Below, piece by piece: positions 1 through 7,256 of a stretch of DNA of 64,000 bases (position 1 is the first letter of the stretch; each line of letters opens with the position of its first letter). The DNA lies in contig NZ_RJSF01000019.1 of NCBI RefSeq assembly GCF_003725535.1, positions 150,514-214,513 on the forward strand, given 5' to 3'. The stretch is from Nocardioides pocheonensis. GTDB taxonomy: Bacteria; Actinomycetota; Actinomycetes; Propionibacteriales; Nocardioidaceae. The notes beneath the pieces were generated by a model. That model saw nothing but the letters and a program-made list of their open reading frames with translations, searched no databases and was not told the origin of the DNA. The position numbers and the translations under genes are program-made.

Positions 1-52
1 CACTGCTCCGGAGGCCGCCGAGGAGGCTGCCCCGGCCGAGACCGAGGCCTGA
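1..52 (+). CDS. rpsP: 30S ribosomal protein S16, C-terminal end (partial)
   Basis: Only the last codons are in the window; the reading phase starts at base 2 and ends at TGA 50-52. The visible tail reads TAPEAAEEAAPAETEA, an Ala/Glu-rich acidic extension like those actinobacterial S16 proteins carry after the conserved fold. The identification rests mainly on position: it lies directly before khpA and rimM, the usual rpsP-khpA-rimM-trmD-rplS order. S16 is a small-subunit assembly protein. The conserved domain itself lies outside the window. Confidence 0.72.
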   Translation, partial: TAPEAAEEAAPAETEA

Positions 53-56
53 CCTC

Positions 57-299
57 GTGCTCGCGGAGGCGCTGGAGCACCTCGTCCGGGGAGTCGTCGA
101 CCACCCGGACGACGTGTCCGTCCGTGACAAGCAGCTGCGACGCGGCTCGATCCTCGAGGTCAGGGTCAACCCCGCCGACCTCGGCAAGGTGATCGGCCGC
201 GGCGGCCGCACCGCCACGGCGTTCCGCACCGTCGTCTCGGCCCTCGCCGGCCGCGACGGTGCCCGGGTCGACTTCGTGGACGTGGACCGGAGGCGCTAG
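57..299 (+). CDS. khpA: KH-domain RNA-binding protein KhpA
   Basis: This 80-residue protein is a single KH domain. The nucleic-acid-binding GXXG loop is in VIGRGGRTA, about residues 45-53. That size and position match KhpA (YlqC), a small RNA-binding protein that in other bacteria partners with KhpB and affects translation and cell division. GTG 57 follows the rpsP stop by 4 nt, with GAGG at 44-47 inside rpsP as a ribosome-binding site, so it is probably translated in the rpsP operon. A repeat and a strong hairpin follow it and may separate it from rimM. Confidence 0.9.
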   Translation: MLAEALEHLVRGVVDHPDDVSVRDKQLRRGSILEVRVNPADLGKVIGRGGRTATAFRTVVSALAGRDGARVDFVDVDRRR

Positions 300-306
300 C
301 CACATC

Positions 307-394
307 GGTGGTTGAGGTGCGAGCGCCAGCGAGCCTCGAAACCACGATCAACCATCAGGTGGTTGAGGTGCGAGCGCCAGCGAGCCTCGAAACC
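307..394 (+). repeat. Two tandem copies of a 37-nt REP-like palindromic repeat
   Basis: Two identical 37-nt units lie at 307-343 and 358-394, offset by 51 nt. Each begins GGTGGTTGAGG and ends CCTCGAAACC, and the ends pair imperfectly (GGTT-GAGG with CCTC-GA-AACC), so each copy can form a hairpin. The layout suggests a dispersed REP-like element, and I recognise this GGTTGAGG...CGAAACC style from Nocardioides-type genomes. A related but longer element is at 31164-31216. Confidence 0.85.
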
Positions 395-418
395 TCTCTC
401 CACCACCAGATCCATCAC

Positions 419-452
419 AATGGGCACCGACCCTCCGGGGTCGGTGCCCATT
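419..452 (+). terminator. Perfect 15-bp hairpin between khpA and rimM
   Basis: AATGGGCACCGACCC (419-433) pairs perfectly with GGGTCGGTGCCCATT (438-452) around the loop TCCG. The closing C-TCCG-G is a UNCG-type tetraloop, which is exceptionally stable in RNA. No U-tract follows, as is common for actinobacterial terminators. It sits 25 nt before the rimM start, so it may terminate or attenuate rpsP-khpA transcripts, or protect an RNA end. Confidence 0.7.
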
Positions 453-476
453 CGTCATCCCAGCAGGAGCGTGAGC

Positions 477-1019
477 GTGGAGGACTACCTCGTCGTCGGC
501 CGGATCGGGCGGCCGCACGGCCTGCGGGGCGAGGTCTCCGTGGAGCCGCGCACCGACGAGCCCGACCGCCGGTTCGCCGTCGGCTCGCGCCTGACCGCCG
601 AGCGGAGCAGGCCCGGGGCAGCCGCCCCGGCTGCGTTCACCGTCAGCGGGATGCGCTGGCACTCGGGACGCCTGCTGCTGACGTTCGAGGAGATCGCCGA
701 CCGCAACGCTGCCGAGGACGCGCGCGGCACCCTCCTCGTCGTACCGGTCGACCCGGACGAGACGCCGGAGGACCCCGAGGAGTTCTACGACCACCAGCTG
801 GTCGGTCTGTCGGTCGTGCTCGCCACCGGGGAGACCGTCGGCGAGCTGACCGAGGTCGTGCACGGCGCAGCGCAGGACCTGTTGGTCGTCGACGCGGGCG
901 GGCGCGAGGTGCTGGTGCCGTTCGTCTCCGCGCTGGTGCCCGAGGTGGACCTCGAGGGGCGCCGGGTCGTCGTCGACGACCGCCCGGGCCTGTTCGCCGC
1001 TGAGGAGAGCACGAGCTGA
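477..1019 (+). CDS. rimM: Ribosome maturation factor RimM
   Basis: This 180-residue protein helps mature the 3' domain of 16S rRNA in the 30S subunit and binds S19. The N-terminal RimM barrel is visible in [20 protein letters not shown], and the C-terminal PRC-barrel half includes [11 protein letters not shown] and ends VDDRPGLF. I chose GTG 477 because AGGAG at 465-469 lies 7 nt upstream; GTG 471 in the same frame would leave only 1 nt. The frame stays open upstream through the repeats, but that extension is not protein-like. The stop overlaps the trmD start (TGATG), indicating coupling. Confidence 0.92.
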   Translation: MEDYLVVGRIGRPHGLRGEVSVEPRTDEPDRRFAVGSRLTAERSRPGAAAPAAFTVSGMRWHSGRLLLTFEEIADRNAAEDARGTLLVVPVDPDETPEDPEEFYDHQLVGLSVVLATGETVGELTEVVHGAAQDLLVVDAGGREVLVPFVSALVPEVDLEGRRVVVDDRPGLFAAEESTS

Positions 1020-2197
1020 TGCGGATCGACGTCATCTCGATCTTCCCGGCCTACCTGGCGCCCCTGGACCTGTCCCTGCCCGGCAAGGCCCGCGACAAGG
1101 GCCTGCTCGACATCGCTGTCCACGACCTGAGGGACTGGACCCACGACCGCCACCACACCGTCGACGACACGCCGTACGGCGGCGGCGCCGGCATGGTGAT
1201 GAAGCCCGAGCCCTGGGGAGAGGCGTTGGACGCCGTGGCGCCGGTCGTCGCCGGCGGGCGCAGTGCGGCGACGCTCGTGGTGCCGACGCCCTCGGGGCTG
1301 CCGTTCAGCCAGCAGGTGGCCGCCGACCTGGCGACGCGCGACCACCTGGTCTTCGCCTGCGGCCGTTACGAGGGCATCGACCAGCGGGTCCTCGACCACG
1401 CGGCCTCGCGGATGGAGGTCCGGGAGATCTCGCTCGGCGACTACGTGCTCAACGGCGGCGAGGTCGCCGCCCTCGTGGTGATCGAGGCCGTCGCGCGGCT
1501 GCTGCCGGGGTTCATGGGCAACGCCGAGTCGCTGGTCGAGGAGTCCCACCAGGACGGCCTGCTGGAGTACCCCGTCTACACCAAGCCGGCCGCGTGGCGG
1601 GGGCTGGAGGTCCCCGACGTGCTGCTGTCGGGCGACCACGGGCGGATCGCGGCGTGGCGGCGCGAGCAGGCGCTGCGGCGTACGGCGGAGCGGCGGCCCG
1701 ACCTGCGGCACCCGGCCGAGCTCCTCGACGACGTCGAGATCCGGCCGGCCGAGCCGGCCGACGCGGGGGAGCTGTTCACCCTGCAGCGGGCGTGCTGGGT
1801 GCAGGAGATGCAGGCCAACCCGGGGGTGGTCATCCCGGCGCTCGAGGAGTCCTTCGACGACCTCCGGCGGTGGCTCGCGACCGACACCGTGCTCGTGGCC
1901 CGCTCCGCCGGCCGGTTGGTCGGCGCCGTCCGCGCGCGCCTGCACCCCCGGTCGGAGGGCGACGTGTGGGACATCGGCCGGCTCATGGTCGCGCCCGACC
2001 TCCAGGGCCGCGGTCTCGGCCGGGTGCTGCTCACGCGCATCGAGGAGCGGGCGCCCGCCACCGCCACCCTCTTCGAGCTGTTCACCGGGGCCGGCAGCGC
2101 GCGGAACCAGAAGATGTACCGGAAGGCCGGCTACCGGCTCCGCGGGGAGGCGGAGCCGGGGGCGGTCGTCCTCACCAAGCGTCCGGCCCGCGGCTGA
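1019..2197 (+). CDS. trmD: tRNA (guanine-37-N1)-methyltransferase TrmD fused to a GNAT acetyltransferase domain
   Basis: Residues 1 to about 235 are a complete SPOUT-class Trm[22 protein letters not shown], the knotted SAM site with [13 protein letters not shown], and [13 protein letters not shown]. TrmD makes m1G37 in tRNA and prevents frameshifting. Residues 239-392 are a second domain with GNAT character, [15 protein letters not shown] at its start and the acetyl-CoA loop QGRGLG at 329-334. Bacterial TrmD is usually about 240-270 residues, so this 392-residue protein is a fusion. ATG overlaps the rimM stop. The acetylation target is unknown. Confidence 0.93.
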   Translation: MRIDVISIFPAYLAPLDLSLPGKARDKGLLDIAVHDLRDWTHDRHHTVDDTPYGGGAGMVMKPEPWGEALDAVAPVVAGGRSAATLVVPTPSGLPFSQQVAADLATRDHLVFACGRYEGIDQRVLDHAASRMEVREISLGDYVLNGGEVAALVVIEAVARLLPGFMGNAESLVEESHQDGLLEYPVYTKPAAWRGLEVPDVLLSGDHGRIAAWRREQALRRTAERRPDLRHPAELLDDVEIRPAEPADAGELFTLQRACWVQEMQANPGVVIPALEESFDDLRRWLATDTVLVARSAGRLVGAVRARLHPRSEGDVWDIGRLMVAPDLQGRGLGRVLLTRIEERAPATATLFELFTGAGSARNQKMYRKAGYRLRGEAEPGAVVLTKRPARG

Positions 2198-2406
2198 GGG
2201 ACGCAGACGGCCCCGATTTCCGTTCCCGCGGCGTTCTCTGGCAGACTTGCTCCTCGGCCCAGTCGGCCACGATCGTCCGGAGCACACCTGCGGAGATCCG
2301 CGCGAGCACCTGCCACAGGGGGCGCAGCGCGCGGCCACCAGACTGGCGCCCACGCTGATCATCACCATCGTCCGCGGCTGACCTGTGGCACTCGCGAGGA
2401 GACACC
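2198..2406 (+). promoter_or_regulatory. trmD-rplS intergenic region, probable rplS promoter and leader
   Basis: This 209-nt gap has no plausible gene. A CAGACT box at 2242-2247 preceded by T/C-rich sequence could serve as a -10 element, which would give a leader of roughly 150 nt before rplS. The GC-rich leader can fold, but I could not assign a known ribosomal-protein leader motif. The strong GAGGAGA Shine-Dalgarno at its end serves rplS. Confidence 0.35.
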
Positions 2407-2757
2407 ATGACCAACGTCATCGACACGCTCAATGCCGCCGCCCTTCGCGACGACGTCCCGGCCTTCCGCGCCGGCGACACCGTCAAGGTCCACGTGAAGG
2501 TCGTCGAGGGCAACCGCTCCCGCGTCCAGGTCTTCCAGGGCGTCGTGATCCGCGTGCAGGGCTCGGGCGTCGGCCGGACCTTCACGGTCCGCAAGGTCTC
2601 CTTCGGCGTCGGCGTCGAGCGCACCTTCCCGCTGAACTCCCCGATCTTCGAGAAGATCGAGGTCGTCACGCGCGGTGACGTCCGCCGGGCGAAGCTGTAC
2701 TACCTGCGCAACCTGCGCGGCAAGGCTGCCAAGATCAAGGAGCGGCGCGAGGCCTGA
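2407..2757 (+). CDS. rplS: 50S ribosomal protein L19
   Basis: This 116-residue protein has the normal length of L19, which sits at the interface between the two ribosomal subunits. Family motifs are visible: [47 protein letters not shown] and [21 protein letters not shown] 2407 follows a strong GAGGAGA ribosome-binding site. It closes the rpsP-rimM-trmD-rplS cluster, but the 209-nt leader suggests its own promoter. Confidence 0.96.
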   Translation: MTNVIDTLNAAALRDDVPAFRAGDTVKVHVKVVEGNRSRVQVFQGVVIRVQGSGVGRTFTVRKVSFGVGVERTFPLNSPIFEKIEVVTRGDVRRAKLYYLRNLRGKAAKIKERREA

Positions 2758-2803
2758 GCCCCGCCACGCTCGACGAAATGCACCGAGCGTTGGGACGCAC
2801 CGT

Positions 2804-2809
2804 TAGGCT
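2804..2809 (+). promoter_or_regulatory. -10 box of a leaderless lepB promoter
   Basis: TAGGCT ends 6 nt before the GTG start of lepB, so the transcript would begin at or next to the start codon. No good -35 match is seen at 16-18 nt spacing. Confidence 0.55.
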
Positions 2810-2815
2810 CCGCTC

Positions 2816-3523
2816 GTGACCGACTCTGCCCCGGCCGCCGGGACACCCTCGGAGGAGAAGAAGAAGGAGTCCCTGCCGGTCTGGCAGGAGAGCCTGCTCC
2901 TCCTCGCGATCGCCCTCGTGCTCGCGATCGGCATCAAGTACTTCTTCGTCCAGGCGTTCTACATCCCGTCGCCGTCGATGGAGCCGATGTTCATCAAGAA
3001 CGACCGGATCCTGGTGCAGAAGGTGTCCTACTGGGGCGACAAGGGCCCGCGGCGCGGTGACATCGTGGTCTTCAAGGACCCCGGCGACTGGCTCAACGCC
3101 GACGAGACCCGTACGGCGAGCAACCCGGTCACGAAGACCCTCGAGGCGGTCGGCCTCTACCCCTCGGGCGGACACCTGGTGAAGCGGGTGATCGGGATCG
3201 GCGGCGACCGGGTGAAGTGCTGCGACGCCCAGGGCCGGGTCACGGTGAACGGCAAGGCGCTCGACGAGACGTCGTACCTGCCGAAGGGCACGCTGCCCTC
3301 CGAGGACCCCTTCGACGTGCGCGTCCCGGACGGGCACCTGTGGGTCATGGGCGACAACCGGAGCAACTCCGCGGACTCGCGCTACCACATGGGTGAGCCG
3401 GGTGGCGGGTTCGTCGCGGACGATCTGGTGGTCGGCAAGGTCTGGGCTCTGATCTGGCCGTGGAAGCGCGCAGAATGGGTGCACCGGCCCTCCACCTTCA
3501 AGGGCATCCCCAACCCCTCGTGA
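2816..3523 (+). CDS. lepB: Type I signal peptidase
   Basis: This 235-residue membrane protease removes signal peptides from Sec and Tat substrates. One N-terminal membrane segment spans about residues 26-44. The nucleophile is Ser54 in PSPSMEP and the general base is Lys123 in LVKRVIG; GDNRSNSADSR near residues 180-190 is the conserved late motif. An Asp/Pro-rich insertion around 88-105 lies between the catalytic boxes. It appears to be leaderless. The next gene, rnhB, follows after 33 nt. Confidence 0.95.
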   Translation: MTDSAPAAGTPSEEKKKESLPVWQESLLLLAIALVLAIGIKYFFVQAFYIPSPSMEPMFIKNDRILVQKVSYWGDKGPRRGDIVVFKDPGDWLNADETRTASNPVTKTLEAVGLYPSGGHLVKRVIGIGGDRVKCCDAQGRVTVNGKALDETSYLPKGTLPSEDPFDVRVPDGHLWVMGDNRSNSADSRYHMGEPGGGFVADDLVVGKVWALIWPWKRAEWVHRPSTFKGIPNPS

Positions 3524-3556
3524 CCGCAGTGAGACGCAACCAGTGAGAAGCCCGCG

Positions 3557-4270
3557 ATGAGCACCCTCCCTCGTGGCTCCACGATCCGGCGCGACGCCGG
3601 GTTGTACGGCTACGAGCGCGCTCTTCGTCGGGCAGGGCTCGCTCCGGTCGCCGGCGTCGACGAGGCCGGCCGCGGGGCCTGCGCGGGGCCGCTGGTCGCC
3701 GCCGCGGCGATCCTGCCCGAGGGCAAGGCCGGGCTGGTGCCCGAGCTCGCCGACTCCAAGCTGCTCACCGCGAAGGCCCGCGAGCGCTGCTACGCCCAGG
3801 TCACCCGGCGGGCGCTGGCCTGGTCGGTCGTCGTGGTCGAGTCCGAGGAGTGCGACCGGCTCGGCATGCACGTGGCGAACGTCGAGGCCCTGCGGCGCGC
3901 CCTGGCGCGCCTGGAGGTGCGGCCCGAGTACGTGCTCACCGACGGGTTCCCGGTCGACGGCCTCGGCGTACCGGGCCTGGCGATGTGGAAGGGCGACCGC
4001 GTCGCGGCCTGCATCTCGGCTGCGTCGGTGATCGCCAAGGTCACCCGCGACCGGATCATGATGCAGCTGCACGAGGAGTGGCCGGAATACGATTTCGCCA
4101 CCCACAAGGGCTACATCACCGAGGAGCACTCCGGCGCGCTGGCCGAGCACGGCCCGTGTCCGATCCACCGGATGCGGTTCGTCAACGTACGCCGGGCCGC
4201 GGGTGTCCTGGACGCCGAGCCGATCAGTCTCGAGCCACAGCTCGAGCTCGAGATGGAAGGTCTGTCATGA
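3557..4270 (+). CDS. rnhB: Ribonuclease HII
   Basis: RNase HII cuts RNA in RNA-DNA hybrids and removes single ribonucleotides from DNA. The 237-residue protein shows GVDEAGRG with Asp35 and Glu36, LADSKLLTAKARE, Asp129 in YVLTDGFPVDG, and the region AACISAASVIAKVTRD that supplies the last metal-binding Asp. The N-terminus is about 25 residues longer than the minimal enzyme. ATGA overlap with the following DUF2469 gene indicates translational coupling. Confidence 0.94.
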   Translation: MSTLPRGSTIRRDAGLYGYERALRRAGLAPVAGVDEAGRGACAGPLVAAAAILPEGKAGLVPELADSKLLTAKARERCYAQVTRRALAWSVVVVESEECDRLGMHVANVEALRRALARLEVRPEYVLTDGFPVDGLGVPGLAMWKGDRVAACISAASVIAKVTRDRIMMQLHEEWPEYDFATHKGYITEEHSGALAEHGPCPIHRMRFVNVRRAAGVLDAEPISLEPQLELEMEGLS

Positions 4271-4578
4271 GCGCGGAGGACCTGGAGAAGTACGAGACCG
4301 AGATGGAGCTGACGCTCTACCGGGAGTACCGCGACGTCGTCGGCATCTTCAAGTACGTCGTCGAGACCGACCGGCGCTTCTACCTGTGCAACCAGGTCGA
4401 CGTGAAGGCCCGCACCGAGGCCGGCGACGTCTTCTTCGAGGTCTCGATGACCGACGCCTGGGTGTGGGACATGTACCGCCCGGCGCGGTTCGCCAAGAAC
4501 GTCAAGGTGCTGACCTTCAAGGACGTCAACGTCGAGGAGCTGAACCAGTCCGACGACATCGAGGTCCCGAAGGCCTGA
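4267..4578 (+). CDS. DUF2469 family protein
   Basis: This 103-residue acidic protein starts MSAEDLEKYETEMELTLYRE and contains DVVGIFKYVVETDRRFYLCN, the hallmark of the DUF2469 family, which in actinobacteria nearly always follows rnhB. No catalytic motif is visible and its function is unknown. The ATG overlaps the rnhB stop by 4 nt, so the pair is co-translated. It marks the end of the conserved block before the TadE/TadG island. Confidence 0.88.
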   Translation: MSAEDLEKYETEMELTLYREYRDVVGIFKYVVETDRRFYLCNQVDVKARTEAGDVFFEVSMTDAWVWDMYRPARFAKNVKVLTFKDVNVEELNQSDDIEVPKA

Positions 4579-4596
4579 GCGTCGGCGGCGCCCGGC

Positions 4597-5895
4597 TCAG
4601 CGGTCGAGCGAGGCCGGGCTGGGGTCGCTGGTGAGGTTGGTGCTGGTCGCGTTCGTGACCGAGATCCCGCTGCCGTTGCCGACCCCGTCGGCCGACCTGA
4701 CCACGACCGGACCGCCGCTGACGCCGAACTTCGAGGTGCCGTTGAAGGTCATCGACGCGTTCGGTGCGTAGATCCCGCCGGTGACCTCGGTGCCGCCGTT
4801 GCCCTGCAGCTCGAGAGCGTTGGGGTTCTTGCGGTCGTAGATGATCGCGAACCCGGTGTAGCCGGGCGCCCCGGCCGCGATGCTCAGCGCGCCGTTCTTG
4901 GCGTCCAGGCGGCCGCCCGTCCCGGCGACGTCGGTGTCGAGGCAGGCACGCACCGCAGCGGTCGTGCCGCAGGTGAAGTAGAGCGTGACCCCGCCGGAGC
5001 TCTTCAGCAGCGAGTGGTTCCCCTCCTGCCACAGCCCGGTGATCACGTAGAGGCCCGGGGCGAGCGTGCAGGTGTCGTTGTTGCCGAGCGAGACGTTGCC
5101 GTAGACGCCGGGCTGGATGGTCGCGTTGCAGCCGGCGACGTTGCCGCGGACCTGCGCCGGCGTGGCCGGCATGGCCAGGGAGGCGAACGGGTCGGCGAAC
5201 GGCGCCGTCTGCTGCGGGTGCGGTGAGTAGTTGGAGCTCGTGATCGTGTCGGGGTCCAGACCGTTGACCGTCCCGGCGACGAGGATGCCGCCCGCGGTCC
5301 AGAAGGAGTTCGGCCCCGAGGTGATGCTGCCGTCGACGGCGATCGAGGCGGCCGAGACGGTGAAGTCGGAGTTGTTGGTGTCGACGTCGCCGAGGAAGCA
5401 GAGGGCGCACGACCCGGAGACCGGGCTGGCGACGACGGCGCGCGCCTGCGTCGAGATCGTGTAGGTGCTCACGCCGTACACCGCGCCGAAGCCGGCCCGC
5501 ACGGCCTGGGACGGCATGACGACGCGCACCTTCGTCGGCGAGGTCGCTGCGTCGAAGGAGATGCACTGGTTGCCCGGATCGGGCTTGTAGGTCTGGGCCC
5601 CGGCGTCGACGCAGCCGGACCAGCCCGTCGCCGAGTCGACCCCGAAGTTCTTCTGCGCGTACGTCTTGGCTGCCGCCACCGCGCCGACGAAGTCAGGGGT
5701 GCCGGTCATGTCCGGGTAGAGCGCCGTCGCTGCGGCCAGCGCCGAGGCGTCAGACGCGATCTGCGAGGCCTGCTTCGTGTCGCGTGCCAGGCCGAGGTCG
5801 ACGACCAGGGCGGCGATCCCGAACAGCACGACGCACGTGACCAGCGCGACCAGGATCGCGATCACGCCGCTCTCGTCGGTACGCCGGCGGCTCAC
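4597..5895 (-). CDS. TadG-like secreted or pilus-associated protein (tadG1)
   Basis: This 432-residue protein begins SRRRTDESGVIAILVALVTC: basic residues, a Gly-Val junction and one membrane helix, as in TadG-type Flp pilus proteins. The exported part is rich in Gly, Ser, Thr and Asn and contains GGIYAPNASMTFNGTSKF, consistent with a repetitive beta-fold. Paired cysteines (GSCALCF and others) suggest disulphides outside the cell. No von Willebrand A domain was recognised. GTG overlaps the upstream tadE1 stop (GTGA), so the two are co-translated. Its start SRRRT resembles that of tadG2 at 7253. The exact function is unknown. Confidence 0.75.
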   Translation of the reverse strand: MSRRRTDESGVIAILVALVTCVVLFGIAALVVDLGLARDTKQASQIASDASALAAATALYPDMTGTPDFVGAVAAAKTYAQKNFGVDSATGWSGCVDAGAQTYKPDPGNQCISFDAATSPTKVRVVMPSQAVRAGFGAVYGVSTYTISTQARAVVASPVSGSCALCFLGDVDTNNSDFTVSAASIAVDGSITSGPNSFWTAGGILVAGTVNGLDPDTITSSNYSPHPQQTAPFADPFASLAMPATPAQVRGNVAGCNATIQPGVYGNVSLGNNDTCTLAPGLYVITGLWQEGNHSLLKSSGGVTLYFTCGTTAAVRACLDTDVAGTGGRLDAKNGALSIAAGAPGYTGFAIIYDRKNPNALELQGNGGTEVTGGIYAPNASMTFNGTSKFGVSGGPVVVRSADGVGNGSGISVTNATSTNLTSDPSPASLDR

Positions 5896-6413
5896 GTGCA
5901 CCACGACCACCCGTCCCCGCTCGGGTCGGTGTCGGTGGCCGGGAACGTCCCCGTGGGCGCCGGCGTGTCCACCTCGATCGCCATCTGGGTCTTGGCCCGG
6001 ACGTAGCCGCCGTTGGGGACCGGCACGAGCCCGCCGGCCGCGACGGACTTCACGATCGCGCAGACCAGCAGCGGCTTGCCCTTGGTCCAGCCGGACGGCG
6101 TGACCACCCGTGCGGCGATGGTCCCGGTCACGGGCGCCACCTGGTCCTTGGTGTAGCACTTGATCAGGGCGGCGGTCGTGGTCGCGCCGGTGCAGGCCGG
6201 GACGGTCTGCACGACCCCGGTGCGCGCACCCTGACGGACGCCCTGGCGGACCTGCAGGTAGTCGTTGAACAGCAGGCCGTACTGGATCATCCCGAAGAGC
6301 AGCGGGAAGACGAACACCGCGACGAGGGCGAACTCGACCGCGGATGCTCCCTCGCTCGCGGACGGTCCACGGCGGGCGGGTCCCCGTGCCGCCCGTCGTG
6401 CTGGCTCTCCCAT
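5892..6413 (-). CDS. TadE-like pseudopilin (tadE1)
   Basis: This 173-residue protein has a basic N-terminus, then EG followed by ASAVEFALVAVFVFPLLFGM. The Glu at position +5 after Gly and the following hydrophobic helix are the class IV/TadE prepilin signature processed by TadV-type peptidases. I chose ATG 6413, which gives a short leader, over the longer open frame. It is the first gene of the leftward pair with tadG1. TadE proteins are minor pilins needed for Flp pilus assembly. No peptidase or ATPase gene is nearby. Confidence 0.78.
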   Translation of the reverse strand: MGEPARRAARGPARRGPSASEGASAVEFALVAVFVFPLLFGMIQYGLLFNDYLQVRQGVRQGARTGVVQTVPACTGATTTAALIKCYTKDQVAPVTGTIAARVVTPSGWTKGKPLLVCAIVKSVAAGGLVPVPNGGYVRAKTQMAIEVDTPAPTGTFPATDTDPSGDGWSWCT

Positions 6414-6625
6414 GACCGTCCTGCCCCCGTCGAACGTTGCCGCTGCGTCGCGGGCGCTCCCACACCGCTCGCCGCGCGTGGTCCGAGGGGCTCGGACCCG
6501 GCACCACTGAGTCTGGTCGGGACCGGGGGAGGGCACATCCGCTGTTCGGCCGACGTACTCGAGGCAGGGGGGCTGTCCGTTTCGGCACGTTCGGTCAGGT
6601 GGCCATCGGCCGGTCGGTCAGCGAC

Positions 6626-6667
6626 GTCTAGACCAAAAGTCCCAAACGTGAGACCTGGCGGTCGAAT
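6626..6667 (+). promoter_or_regulatory. Divergent tad promoter region with CTAGACCAAAA element
   Basis: GTCTAGAC (6626-6633) is a perfect palindrome. CTAGACCAAAA (6628-6638) is identical to 9428-9438 in front of tadE3. Aligning the two promoters puts a weak -35 at 6639-6644 (GTCCCA) and a -10-like TCGAAT at 6662-6667, with the same spacing. The region lies between the leftward tadE1 and the rightward tadE2, so one regulator could control both. Confidence 0.5.
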
Positions 6668-6743
6668 CGTCGTTATTGTGAGCATCCGGGCCGAGAGCGC
6701 TGGGTCTCTGGGCTGTACCACGATGTCTTTTGGGGGATCGTCG

Positions 6744-7256
6744 ATGGCAGCGAGGCGATCGCGCGATGACCGCGGCGCGGCGGCTGTCGAGTTCGCCCTC
6801 ATCGCGCCGTTCCTCTTCATGCTTCTCTTCGGCATGATCACGACCGGTCTCGCCTACAACGACCACGTCGCGGTCGCCAATGCGGTGCGGGAGGGCGCCC
6901 GGCTCGGGTCTGCCCTCGACTACACCCAGGGTGGTTGGGCCACGTCGGTGCGCGACCGCGTGAAGCAGACCTACTTCAACTCCGGCTCGACGCTCACCGA
7001 CGCCCAGATCTGCGTCAAGATCGTCGACAGCACGCACAACAACGCCAACAGCTCGAACTCCTGGACGGGAGCCAGCTGCGGGACGGCCCCGGACCTGACC
7101 AGCTTCACGATGGCCACCGGCAGCTGTGCCGTCGTGGTGTGGGTGAAGAAGCCCGAGACCATCTTGCTGGTGGTCGCCCCCACGCTGAGCTTCGACATCG
7201 GGGCGAAGTCAGTGACCTACTACGGCAGGACCCAGGGGTCATGCACGGCGTCGTGA
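6744..7256 (+). CDS. TadE-like pseudopilin (tadE2)
   Basis: This 170-residue protein starts MAARRSRDDRG and continues AAAVEFALIAPFLFMLLFGM, with Glu at +5 after Gly, the TadE-type prepilin signature. ATG 6744 is preceded by GGGGGA at 7 nt spacing; earlier in-frame ATGs lack one. The mature part has two or more Cys residues and ends YYGRTQGSCTAS. Its N-terminal helix closely matches tadE1. GTGA overlap couples it to tadG2. Confidence 0.78.
   Translation: MAARRSRDDRGAAAVEFALIAPFLFMLLFGMITTGLAYNDHVAVANAVREGARLGSALDYTQGGWATSVRDRVKQTYFNSGSTLTDAQICVKIVDSTHNNANSSNSWTGASCGTAPDLTSFTMATGSCAVVVWVKKPETILLVVAPTLSFDIGAKSVTYYGRTQGSCTAS

Noticed and set aside
307-394. Possible CRISPR array
   Set aside because: There are only two units with a 14-nt gap, no spacer variety, no cas genes, and the units are palindromic REP-like elements.
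312-476. Extended N-terminus of rimM through the repeats
   Set aside because: The frame is open, but the encoded residues repeat RCERQRASKP and do not resemble RimM. AGGAG with 7-nt spacing supports GTG 477.
785-2368. Long minus-strand frame of 527 residues over rimM-trmD
   Set aside because: It is a shadow of GC-rich genes with strong third-position bias; the residues are Arg/His/Gln-rich and match no family.
7241-7243. ATG start for tadG2
   Set aside because: SD spacing would be only 2 nt, and the GTG overlapping the tadE2 stop mirrors tadG1. It is kept as an alternative only.
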